Made by a program: the position numbers and the translations under genes. Under the pieces are notes generated by a model. The model was not told where the DNA came from. It made no database searches and was given only the letters and a program-made list of their open reading frames with translations. A stretch of 22,823 nucleotides of DNA from Collinsella sp. (GTDB lineage Bacteria; Actinomycetota; Coriobacteriia; Coriobacteriales; Coriobacteriaceae), in assembly GCA_019419525.1 (NCBI GenBank), contig DXZU01000017.1:1-22823 (forward strand), read 5' to 3'. Below, piece after piece: positions 7,584 to 14,332 of the stretch (positions are counted from its first letter, which is position 1; every line of letters starts with the position of its first letter).

Positions 7584-7654
7584 TGGTCAAAAACGGGTGC
7601 CAAGTGGTAAACTGTTAAAACTTTTTTGATTGATTGGTATGTCCGAGGGGGAGC

Positions 7655-8152
7655 ATGTTCACTAAAGTCCTAAGGTCTTTTGGTATGCGTGGACGAGTTC
7701 TTACGCTGGATGCTCCCATCTCGGGCGACGTCATTCCGTTGTCCGAGGTCAATGACCAGACATTTGCCACCGGCCTTTTGGGCCAGGGCGTGGCGATTCA
7801 GCCTACCGGCACGCGTGTGATTGCGCCGGCAGACGCCAAGGTCGAGGCCATTTTTCCCACGGGTCACGCCGTTGCGCTCAACACGGTCGATGGCCTAGAC
7901 GTGCTCATCCACGTTGGCTTGGACACTGTTCAGCTTGAGGGCAAGCATTTTAGCGTGCATGCACAGGTGGGCGATGTCGTCCATAAGGGTGACGTGCTCA
8001 TCGAGTTCGATCGCGAGGCAATTGCTGCCGAGGGCTACGATGTGACGGTTCCCATCTTGGTGTGCAACTCCGTTGAGTTCTCGAGTATCAAGGGCTCCGT
8101 TGGTGCGCATGTCGAAGAGATGGACCAGCTCATCGTTGCTCGCGAGCGCTAG
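7655..8152 (+). CDS. stand-alone PTS EIIA component, glucose (crr-like) type
   Basis: A 165-residue phosphocarrier of the sugar phosphotransferase system. It would accept phosphate from HPr and pass it to a membrane EIIB/C. The family's active-site pair is visible: His71 in FPTGHA and phosphorylated His86 in LIHVGLDTV. The conserved ISGDVIPL opening and late VGDVVHKGD block are also present. The start at 7655 was chosen because GAGGGGGAG lies just upstream; an in-frame ATG at 7634 has no site. No EIIB or EIIC is fused or adjacent, so the partner must be elsewhere. Its position between glmM and nagB suggests, but does not prove, a role with amino sugars. It could equally serve as a general regulator, as Crr does in enterobacteria. 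Confidence 0.93.
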   Translation: MFTKVLRSFGMRGRVLTLDAPISGDVIPLSEVNDQTFATGLLGQGVAIQPTGTRVIAPADAKVEAIFPTGHAVALNTVDGLDVLIHVGLDTVQLEGKHFSVHAQVGDVVHKGDVLIEFDREAIAAEGYDVTVPILVCNSVEFSSIKGSVGAHVEEMDQLIVARER

Positions 8153-8192
8153 TAAGTGCACGTGGCCATTAGCCTACAATTCAAACACGTTT

Positions 8193-8226
8193 ATGGAGGG
8201 CGCCCTTGAAAGAGGGCGCCCTCCGT
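8193..8226 (+). other. strong GC-rich hairpin downstream of the EIIA gene, without a T-run
   Basis: A 13-bp stem (8195-8207 with 8212-8224, one wobble) around a GAAA loop, extendable by two pairs. It starts 40 nt after the EIIA stop. No T-run follows on either strand, so it is not a textbook terminator. It may be a 3' stabilising or processing structure, or a terminator working without a T-run. Confidence 0.6.
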
Positions 8227-8335
8227 GGCAAGATGGGATTTGTCCGAAGCTAAACGGCTTTGGGTCACCGTGGACGGGCAGGGGCCTCGACGCGGCTAGA
8301 CACGAGACACATACATTACGCGACCTCGCCCTGGT

Positions 8336-8399
8336 GGCCGCACACGTTGGTTGCGGCCGACGCGGGCCGCGGGCAAGTGCTTGTAAGGGGAGCCTTGCC
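8336..8399 (+). other. structured leader upstream of nagB
   Basis: Two hairpins occur in the 90 nt before nagB: GGCCGCA/TGCGGCC (8336-8342 with 8352-8358) and GGCAAG/CTTGCC (8372-8377 with 8394-8399). The 272-nt gap between EIIA and nagB holds no gene. I could not match it to a known riboswitch or RNA class, and saw no convincing promoter or DasR/NagR-type operator. Confidence 0.35.
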
Positions 8400-8424
8400 T
8401 CTCTTGTACGAGAAAGGACGCGTA

Positions 8425-9153
8425 ATGAAGATCATTAAAGCTAAAGACTACGAGGATATGAGCCGCAAGGCCGCCAATATCATCTCGGCGCAGGTTATCC
8501 TCAAGCCCGATTGCGTGCTGGGTCTTGCCACCGGCTCCACCCCGATCGGTGCCTACAAGCAGCTCGCTGCTTGGTACGAGAAGGGCGACGTCGACTTTGC
8601 CGAGGTCAGCACTTACAACCTGGACGAGTATCGCGGCCTTTCGCACGACGATCCCCAGAGCTATCACTACTTCATGCGTGAGAACTTCTTCGATCACATC
8701 AACATCGACCTGAACAACACGCATGTGCCCGACGGTTCCAACCCCGACGCCGCCGCTGCCTGCTCTGAGTACGACAAGATCGTCGCCGCCGCCGGTTACC
8801 CGGATCTGCAGCTGCTCGGCATTGGCAACAACGGCCACATTGGTTTCAACGAGCCCGATGACCACTTCTCCAAGGGCACGCACTGCGTCGACCTCACCGA
8901 GAGCACCATTCAGGCCAACAGCCGCCTGTTCGACAGCATCGACGATGTTCCCCGTCAGGCCTACACCATGGGTACCCAGACCATCATGTATGCCCGCATG
9001 ATCCTAGTCGTCGCCAACGGCGAGGCCAAGGCTCAGGCCGTGCATGACATGTGCTATGGTCCGGTTACGCCCGCGTGCCCGGCTTCGATCCTGCAGCTGC
9101 ACACCAACTGCGTTGTCGTTGCCGACGAGGCCGCCCTTTCGCTCTGCGAGTAG
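8425..9153 (+). CDS. nagB: glucosamine-6-phosphate deaminase
   Basis: It converts glucosamine-6-phosphate to fructose-6-phosphate and ammonia, the exit of amino sugars into glycolysis. The 242 residues match the shorter Gram-positive NagB length. Motifs seen: the phosphate-binding loop LATGSTPIGAY (34-44), catalytic YNLDEY (Asp67), and GIGNNGHIGFNEP (133-145) with catalytic His138 and Glu143. Asn136 stands where the E. coli enzyme has Asp141, a change I recall from Firmicutes NagB, so not by itself a defect. The start at 8425 follows AGAAAGGA. A longer in-frame start at 8260 would run through leader hairpins without a ribosome site. A clean terminator follows at 9186-9213. Confidence 0.96.
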   Translation: MKIIKAKDYEDMSRKAANIISAQVILKPDCVLGLATGSTPIGAYKQLAAWYEKGDVDFAEVSTYNLDEYRGLSHDDPQSYHYFMRENFFDHINIDLNNTHVPDGSNPDAAAACSEYDKIVAAAGYPDLQLLGIGNNGHIGFNEPDDHFSKGTHCVDLTESTIQANSRLFDSIDDVPRQAYTMGTQTIMYARMILVVANGEAKAQAVHDMCYGPVTPACPASILQLHTNCVVVADEAALSLCE

Positions 9154-9185
9154 CGCGAATCCTGCATCTCGACATAGCCTTGCCT

Positions 9186-9213
9186 AAGGCCTCCGCTTTG
9201 CGGGGGCCTTTTT
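9186..9213 (+). terminator. rho-independent terminator of nagB
   Basis: An 11-bp stem (9186-9196 with 9200-9210, one wobble) on a TTT loop, running into TTTTT. It starts 33 nt after the nagB stop. Confidence 0.93.
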
Positions 9214-9601
9214 GTTATCCCTCTCCGCCCGCTTGACCAAAATCTTGCCGCAAGCTTGACGAATGCCGGATGCCCAACAGCTTGATTCATTCCATACCAG
9301 ATTCTATGCAAAAATGCCACTAAAAGGTCGTAGACGGTAGCGGGTGCTAGGCGAGTTGAATGACATAGCTGAACCTTGTTCATTTGCGTTACACTGCCGC
9401 TTAGATGGGACAAGCTGACAAGCTCATTTACCTGCTTAAAGACCGATTAGTCGGGGGATTAATAACAATCGGCCCTCGCTGTACAAAAACTTGCCGCTTG
9501 CGTACCAAAAGACAACCTAGAACACAAGGTCGCTCTATTCATAGCGCGGCTTGTATGGTCTTGCGGTTACAGTGTCCATACGGTCGAGTTGAGGAGCGGG
9601 C
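9214..9601. other. gene-free, relatively AT-rich upstream region of the SARP-like regulator
   Basis: No gene is supported in this stretch, which is richer in A/T than its surroundings and should hold the regulator's promoter. A possible -35/-10 pair is TTGAAT then TTCATT near 9356-9384 (17-bp spacing, weak -10). GTATGG (9553-9558) and CCATAC (9576-9581) form an inverted pair 17 nt apart, ending 20 nt before the start codon; this could be an operator or a leader hairpin. Nothing else is recognised. Confidence 0.4.
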
Positions 9602-12601
9602 ATGGTAAACGATTTGGGCAGTATGGACGACCTCGAGCTGATGCCGCTGGGCGGTGGCTATATGGTGCGACGCGAACGCTTGATGAATGAGCTTCTCGCC
9701 AAGGGCCGAAAGGCCGGCATCGTGGTTCTTTATGCGCCCGACGGGTTTGGGAAGACCTCGGTGCTGCTGCAGTACACCCATGAGGTTAAATGCGACCCGA
9801 CGCGAGGCCCCGTGCGGATTATCGAGGCCGATCGCGCCACTGGGCGCGAGGTGTTTATGCAGCTCGAGGTGGTTACCGAAGAACTCAAAGACAAACCGCA
9901 CTCCCTTATCGCGATTGATAATGTGCCAAACCTCGATCAGCACGATACCGAAGACCTCATCGACAGGATTCGCGGCCTGCGCGCTATGGGGGTGGGGGTC
10001 TTTATCTCCTGCCGTCCTTCAAATCGTCAACTGATTCATGGGCTGGGCGATTCGGTTAAGATCAATGCGCAGATGCTCAAGGTGCATGCCTATGAGTATT
10101 CGGCGTGGGCATCGGCGTTTTCGATCAGCACATCGCTCGACTTTTATCAGCTCACGCAGGGCGTGCCCGAGCTCGTTTCGGCATTGCAGACGGGTCTGTA
10201 TGGCCAAGGCGACGTAGCCGGTCTGCTCGAAAACGAGATTGTCAACGTATATGGCGCGGCACTTGTCGACTTGGCTTCGCTTGACAATAATGCACTGTTT
10301 TGCGTGGCATGTCTCATGATTTTGATGGGCGAGGGCAATATCGCAGAACTCGAGGCTTGCGGGGTGAGGCTATCGATGGTCGACCAGTCCTACTTCGTAC
10401 GCGACTACCCGATCTTTGGCTTGGACCCCGCCGAGCGGAGTTTTACATGTCTGGGCACGGAGGATAACGGACGCTTGCGCTTGCGTAAGTTGGTGGCCGA
10501 GGTTCGCCCCGAACTTGTTCCGAGGGCGGCCCGGATTTTGCTTAAGGCGGGCCGATGCGATGCGGCGATGGGCCTGGCGGACGCCTTTTTGGACCGTGAT
10601 GCGGTCCTTGAACTTGCTGGGCAGTATGGGGTCGATCTGGCTCTGACGGGGCACGGGGCCGATATCTGCCGAGCAGCGCTGGGCACGATCGATGCCGAGG
10701 ATCCGGCTCCAGAGCCAACGCCTGCCGAGGCGCTTGGCGTATATCTGGCAGCGGTCAGCGTGTCCAATACAAAGCTCGCTCGCTATATGGCATCGGTCAT
10801 CGAGCGCGGGGGCGAACGGGCGGCCTGCGAAATAGACCCTGTTTCATGGAGGGTGGCCCAGACACTGACGGCTGTTTGCTATGGGGACAACGGGCTTGGG
10901 CTTCCTACGAACCTGACCGTGCCAGAAATCGAGACATCCCATACCGCACTCGATATGTTGTCCGCGCATATCGAGGTCAAGCGCTGCCTGACCGAGCGGG
11001 GAGATGACGGCGGCGTTCTACAGCAGCTCAAAACGAGCAAGGCCTACGACTGCGAGCTCGACATCGCGGGGATTGTTATACGGGCCGACAGCATGCTGGT
11101 GGAGCTTTTTGACGGGTCGTTTGCGGGAACCGACGAGCGCGACGACGAGATGACGGTGGTGCGGGAGGCGCTCGACGTACGTGGGCTTAAGGCGATGGCT
11201 ATCTGGGTGCGCATGGTGTTGGCGGCACGGCGGCTCCTTTCCGGCTTGCCGGTAACCGACGACGCGGCATTCAACGAGCTCGATCGTTTTGCCGTGCGCA
11301 TGCGCGACAACCAGATTCAGCTGTTTGGCCTGTTGCTAGAAGGCTGGCAGTCGCTGGCAGAGGGACGGCCGGTTAATGCAAAGTTCCGTGCGGTCCAAGT
11401 GCTCAAACTTGCCGAGGAGTCGATTGCGTACATGCGCGATAACGCATTGCTGTTGGAGCGCGCGGCGTATCTGCGTAACACCTCGATGGTTTCGGTGCGC
11501 GAGGAAGCGGAGTTGCTCGATATAAGCCAGACGCAGGTTGGTGGAGCGGAGGCCTGGATGGTGGCGCTGCATTTGGCCTGTGCGGGCCGAGACAGCGATC
11601 TTGCGGCCTGGATGTCCATGAATCGTGCGGGGATTCTAGAGCCATCGTATCGGCTCTTTGCGCGCCTTGCCATGCATTGTCTGGGCGAGCCGGCGACCAG
11701 GATTCGCAAGAAGCTTCCCGTGCGCGAGTTATCGCGGTATTCGCTGCGCGACGATCTGGAAGGGGAGGGCGAGCGCCTGTTCCAGGCCGGCGAGGTTGAA
11801 GCCGTTGATACCATCGACCATATCGAGATTCGCATGTTTGGTGCGTTTCGCGCCGAGCGCGATGGGTTTCCCATCACGGACAAAATGTGGCGGCGCAAGA
11901 AGGCGGCGACACTTGCCGAGCGGCTTGCGCTGGGCATGGATGCGCTCGTCGATCGTGAGACGCTGGCCATGGAGCTGTGGCCCCATGCCGAGTTCAATAG
12001 CGCCCGCAACAACCTGTACTCGACGATATCGCGCTTGCGGTCGGCTTTGGGACCGACGCCGGATGGCAAGTCGTGTGTGCTCATCCAAAATGAATGCATC
12101 GGACTCAACGGCGACTACGTCAAGACCGATGTACGGCTGTTTGACCAGATAAGCCGCGAGGTTTTGGGAAATCGCACGGGTGCGCGCGGGCCCCATTTAG
12201 TTGAGCTGTGCCTTAAGATTGAGCAGCTTTATGCCGGACCGCTGTATGTTCCCAATGGCTGTAACCCCACCTACTTTTTGCGTATGCGACGCATTATGCA
12301 GTCAAAGTACATCGATTGCATGATTAAGGGAGCAAATGCCGCTCTAGAAGAAAACGATCTGCAGTCGGCGATTTGGCTGGCGGAGTCGGGGCTTCGGCAG
12401 GAAACAGCGCGTGAGGATATGGTGCGCTGCGCCATGCGCGTCTACAGTGCGGCGGGGCGGCGGCGCGATATCGTCGAGCTGTACAGCGGGCATATGCACC
12501 ATCTAAGGGAGCAGGTCAATGGCGTGCCCGAGCCCGAGACGCGGCGTCTATACGAGCGCTTGGTGGAGGGGCGGCTCAATCGCGTGCTGGTCGAGCGATA
12601 A
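9602..12601 (+). CDS. large STAND/SARP-like transcriptional regulator (P-loop ATPase + winged helix + BTAD)
   Basis: A 999-residue cytoplasmic regulator. The N-terminal part has a P-loop APDGFGKTS (45-53) and a Walker B-like LIAID (Asp106), as in MalT/AfsR-type NTPases. The middle (about 280-730) is a long helical region, probably TPR-like. From about 739 an OmpR-type winged helix begins (HIEIRMFGAF). It continues through MWRRKKAATLAERLAL and ARNNLYSTISRLRSALG, and is followed by a bacterial transcriptional activation domain to the end. This resembles MalT/AfsR-family regulators but with ATPase first and DNA-binding near the C-terminus. A GAGGAG site fixes the start. No co-transcribed target is visible, and its ligand and regulon are unknown. 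Confidence 0.85.
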   Translation: MVNDLGSMDDLELMPLGGGYMVRRERLMNELLAKGRKAGIVVLYAPDGFGKTSVLLQYTHEVKCDPTRGPVRIIEADRATGREVFMQLEVVTEELKDKPHSLIAIDNVPNLDQHDTEDLIDRIRGLRAMGVGVFISCRPSNRQLIHGLGDSVKINAQMLKVHAYEYSAWASAFSISTSLDFYQLTQGVPELVSALQTGLYGQGDVAGLLENEIVNVYGAALVDLASLDNNALFCVACLMILMGEGNIAELEACGVRLSMVDQSYFVRDYPIFGLDPAERSFTCLGTEDNGRLRLRKLVAEVRPELVPRAARILLKAGRCDAAMGLADAFLDRDAVLELAGQYGVDLALTGHGADICRAALGTIDAEDPAPEPTPAEALGVYLAAVSVSNTKLARYMASVIERGGERAACEIDPVSWRVAQTLTAVCYGDNGLGLPTNLTVPEIETSHTALDMLSAHIEVKRCLTERGDDGGVLQQLKTSKAYDCELDIAGIVIRADSMLVELFDGSFAGTDERDDEMTVVREALDVRGLKAMAIWVRMVLAARRLLSGLPVTDDAAFNELDRFAVRMRDNQIQLFGLLLEGWQSLAEGRPVNAKFRAVQVLKLAEESIAYMRDNALLLERAAYLRNTSMVSVREEAELLDISQTQVGGAEAWMVALHLACAGRDSDLAAWMSMNRAGILEPSYRLFARLAMHCLGEPATRIRKKLPVRELSRYSLRDDLEGEGERLFQAGEVEAVDTIDHIEIRMFGAFRAERDGFPITDKMWRRKKAATLAERLALGMDALVDRETLAMELWPHAEFNSARNNLYSTISRLRSALGPTPDGKSCVLIQNECIGLNGDYVKTDVRLFDQISREVLGNRTGARGPHLVELCLKIEQLYAGPLYVPNGCNPTYFLRMRRIMQSKYIDCMIKGANAALEENDLQSAIWLAESGLRQETAREDMVRCAMRVYSAAGRRRDIVELYSGHMHHLREQVNGVPEPETRRLYERLVEGRLNRVLVER

Positions 12602-12633
12602 AAAACGGGCGCCCGAAGTACTTGGGCACCCGT
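12600..12633 (-). terminator. rho-independent terminator of yhbY (minus strand)
   Basis: On the minus strand ACGGGTGCCC pairs with GGGCGCCCGT (12633-12624 with 12614-12605, one mismatch), followed by six T residues (12605-12600). The plus strand has no T-run after the stem, so it serves the minus-strand gene. It also overlaps the stop of the converging regulator gene. Confidence 0.85.
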
Positions 12634-12670
12634 AAGCTTGCCATGTGTTGGCTCGCCGGATCATTGGCTC

Positions 12671-12970
12671 TTAGACGAGCTTGATCTTCTCGATGTCCTT
12701 GCGCGAGGACTCGCGATACAGCGAGAACTTGCGGCCGATGACCTGGACGACCTCGGCGTGGCAACGCTCGGAGAGCTCTTCGGCGGCCTCGCGGGCGGAA
12801 AGACTGGAGCCATCGAGCACGGAGCACTTAACGAGTTCGTGCTTCTCCAGGTAGGCGACCGTCTGCTCGACGGTGCCCTCGTTGACATCGGACTTACCGA
12901 TAATGATGGCGGGGTTGAGGTGATGGGCCATGCTGCGAAGCTGCTTGACCTGGGCTCCTGTCAGTGCCAT
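12671..12970 (-). CDS. yhbY: YhbY-like ribosome assembly RNA-binding protein (CRM domain)
   Basis: A 99-residue single CRM-domain protein of the kind that binds pre-50S particles. Visible landmarks are MALTGAQVKQLRSMAHHLNP at the start, the IIIGKSDVNEGTVEQ loop-helix, the KHELVKCSVLDG strand and the C-terminal VVQVIGRKFSLYRES strand. Length is typical. The usual GxxG loop reads Gly-Lys-Ser-Asp (25-28), with Asp replacing the last Gly. Upstream of the ATG there is only a weak purine-rich ribosome site (AAAGCGAG). It lies 158 nt downstream of a methyltransferase on the same strand and ends at its own terminator. No strong promoter was recognised in that gap. Confidence 0.92.
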   Translation of the reverse strand: MALTGAQVKQLRSMAHHLNPAIIIGKSDVNEGTVEQTVAYLEKHELVKCSVLDGSSLSAREAAEELSERCHAEVVQVIGRKFSLYRESSRKDIEKIKLV

Positions 12971-13128
12971 GGGTTCTCGCTTTCTATGTATGGGGTGCCC
13001 CGCGACGGGGCCTTAATCTACGTGAGCTGTCCCACGATAGCGCAGGAACGGCGCGGTGTGGAGCGCGTTTGCCCAGTTCGCAAAGAATGCGGATGCCGAG
13101 GTGATGGGCAGCTCGGGCTGTGAACGGG

Positions 13129-14016
13129 CTACGAGCGGGATTCAGAGACCGGTTCCCATGCAATAAACGCCCAGCGAACCTTGCGGACATGATCGAGCAT
13201 ATAGCGCCCCTGCGGCACGCCCTTGGAGCCCGGCTCACCGGCATGGGGGTTCTCAATCATGTGTTGAGCGATGTAGTCGCGCAGGCAGTCGATCTTATCC
13301 TCGTTGTCATGCTCGAGCATACGGGAAAAATCCGCCACGCCTGCCTCAAGGCTGTCGAAGGTATCGCGACGAGGCGATTCAAAGTATGTAACCTGCGGCA
13401 ACGAACCCATCTGAATGAGGATGTTGAAGGCGTACACAAAGCCATTGCTGCAGGTAACCGAGGCGCCGATAGCGTTCATCAAGTGCAGATCATAGCGCGG
13501 GCTGGAGTTGGCGACCATCGTGACAGCACAACGCCGACGAGCCGTACGGTCGAGCTTGGCAAGCGCACCTTTTAGATCGGTCGTCGTAACCGACCGACTG
13601 GCAAAGGCAACATCCACCGTTTTCGCGACCGGTCCAACCAAATCCCAATCATCATCCCAAGCAAGCTCAAGCGGCGAAATGCGATCCTCGAGTCCATAGT
13701 ACTCAATGCCAGCATCAAGCGTGCCCAACATGGCAGGGGAAAAGTCAGCAGCAATCACAGGATGCCCAGCCTGAGCAAGCGGAATAGCAATCGACCCAGC
13801 TCCACACCCCATATCAAGCACGGATTCACCAGGCTTTAACGCCAACAGCTTGATAAAGTCCCAGGCATACGGAGCAGTCTCAAGCGGCCGAAAATGCCGA
13901 GCCCGCTTATCCCACTCAAAAGAGTCATCAGCCCGCCGCCGACCAGCCTGCAAGCGCATCCATTCGCCATTCCAATCAGCAGAAAGCAGCTCAGAACGAT
14001 TCTCCCCATCAGCCAC
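13129..14016 (-). CDS. class I SAM-dependent methyltransferase
   Basis: A 295-residue cytoplasmic enzyme with a Rossmann-type SAM site: motif I VLDMGCGAGS (67-76), then VIAADFSPAML with acidic Asp91 expected to bind the ribose hydroxyls. The start is GTG at 14016, seven nt after a perfect AGGAGG. The longer ATG frame (to 14076) would begin inside a terminator hairpin and add a spurious hydrophobic tail. The conserved residues after motif I resemble small-molecule methyltransferases, but the substrate cannot be named. Neighbours (yhbY downstream, PFL-family gene upstream) give no pathway clue. A T-run-bearing hairpin (14036-14067) ends 20 nt before its start and may attenuate it. Confidence 0.88.
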   Translation of the reverse strand: MADGENRSELLSADWNGEWMRLQAGRRRADDSFEWDKRARHFRPLETAPYAWDFIKLLALKPGESVLDMGCGAGSIAIPLAQAGHPVIAADFSPAMLGTLDAGIEYYGLEDRISPLELAWDDDWDLVGPVAKTVDVAFASRSVTTTDLKGALAKLDRTARRRCAVTMVANSSPRYDLHLMNAIGASVTCSNGFVYAFNILIQMGSLPQVTYFESPRRDTFDSLEAGVADFSRMLEHDNEDKIDCLRDYIAQHMIENPHAGEPGSKGVPQGRYMLDHVRKVRWAFIAWEPVSESRS

Positions 14017-14035
14017 GGGCCAACCTCCTAGCAAC

Positions 14036-14067
14036 AAAAAAGCGACTCCTCCCAAAAGAAGAGCCGC
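14036..14067 (-). terminator. intrinsic terminator hairpin just upstream of the methyltransferase gene (possible attenuator)
   Basis: On the minus strand a stem of up to 12 bp (14067-14056 with 14053-14042, several G-U wobbles) is followed by six T residues (14041-14036). The methyltransferase ribosome site begins about 7 nt later. It could end transcripts arriving from the PFL gene, or act in the methyltransferase leader. Confidence 0.75.
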
Positions 14068-14181
14068 AACCAGCATATATCAGAAAGAACCGATCCAACG
14101 CCAAACCGCCATACCAGCAAAGTAGGGCAGAAGCGAAGCGACTGCCAAAGGGATAGAACCCAACCGAGGGCCCGTTGTGCG

Positions 14182-14315
14182 GGAGCCCCGGGGAGGGCAA
14201 ATATATAAGGTCGATCGCGAGTTCCGCACGAGCCGGAGAGCACTTAATGTGCTCTCCGTGCGAGTCAGGACTGTCCGAGCAGGCGACCTTATATATTTGC
14301 CCTCCCCGGGGCTCC
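14182..14315. repeat. 32-bp perfect inverted repeat with a nested palindrome
   Basis: Positions 14182-14213 are the exact reverse complement of 14284-14315. Each arm contains CCCCGGGG and TATATA. The 70-bp centre holds a second palindrome: GGAGAGCAC (14235-14243) and GTGCTCTCC (14249-14257) around TTAAT, extended by CGCAC/GTGCG (14225-14229 with 14258-14262) beyond a 5-nt bulge. It begins 18 nt past the PFL-family stop codon. No T-run follows on either strand, and no target-site duplication is obvious at its edges. The 316-bp gap it occupies contains no gene. It may be a small non-autonomous element, a transcription-blocking structure or a binding site. Confidence 0.95.
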
Positions 14316-14332
14316 TCGCCAGTCCCCCTCAG

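Noticed and set aside
8226..8424. RNase P RNA, SRP RNA or a known riboswitch upstream of nagB
   Set aside because: The conserved core sequences of those RNAs could not be found.
8260..8424. N-terminal extension of NagB from the ATG at 8260
   Set aside because: No ribosome site, sequence unlike the family, and it would translate the leader hairpins; the start at 8425 gives the normal length.
14017..14076. Hydrophobic N-terminal segment of the methyltransferase from the ATG at 14076
   Set aside because: The segment is a translation of the terminator hairpin and T-run. The GTG at 14016 has a perfect ribosome site.
14182..14315. Rho-independent terminator of the PFL-family gene
   Set aside because: The stem is far longer than usual, has a 70-nt centre, and no T-run follows on the minus strand.
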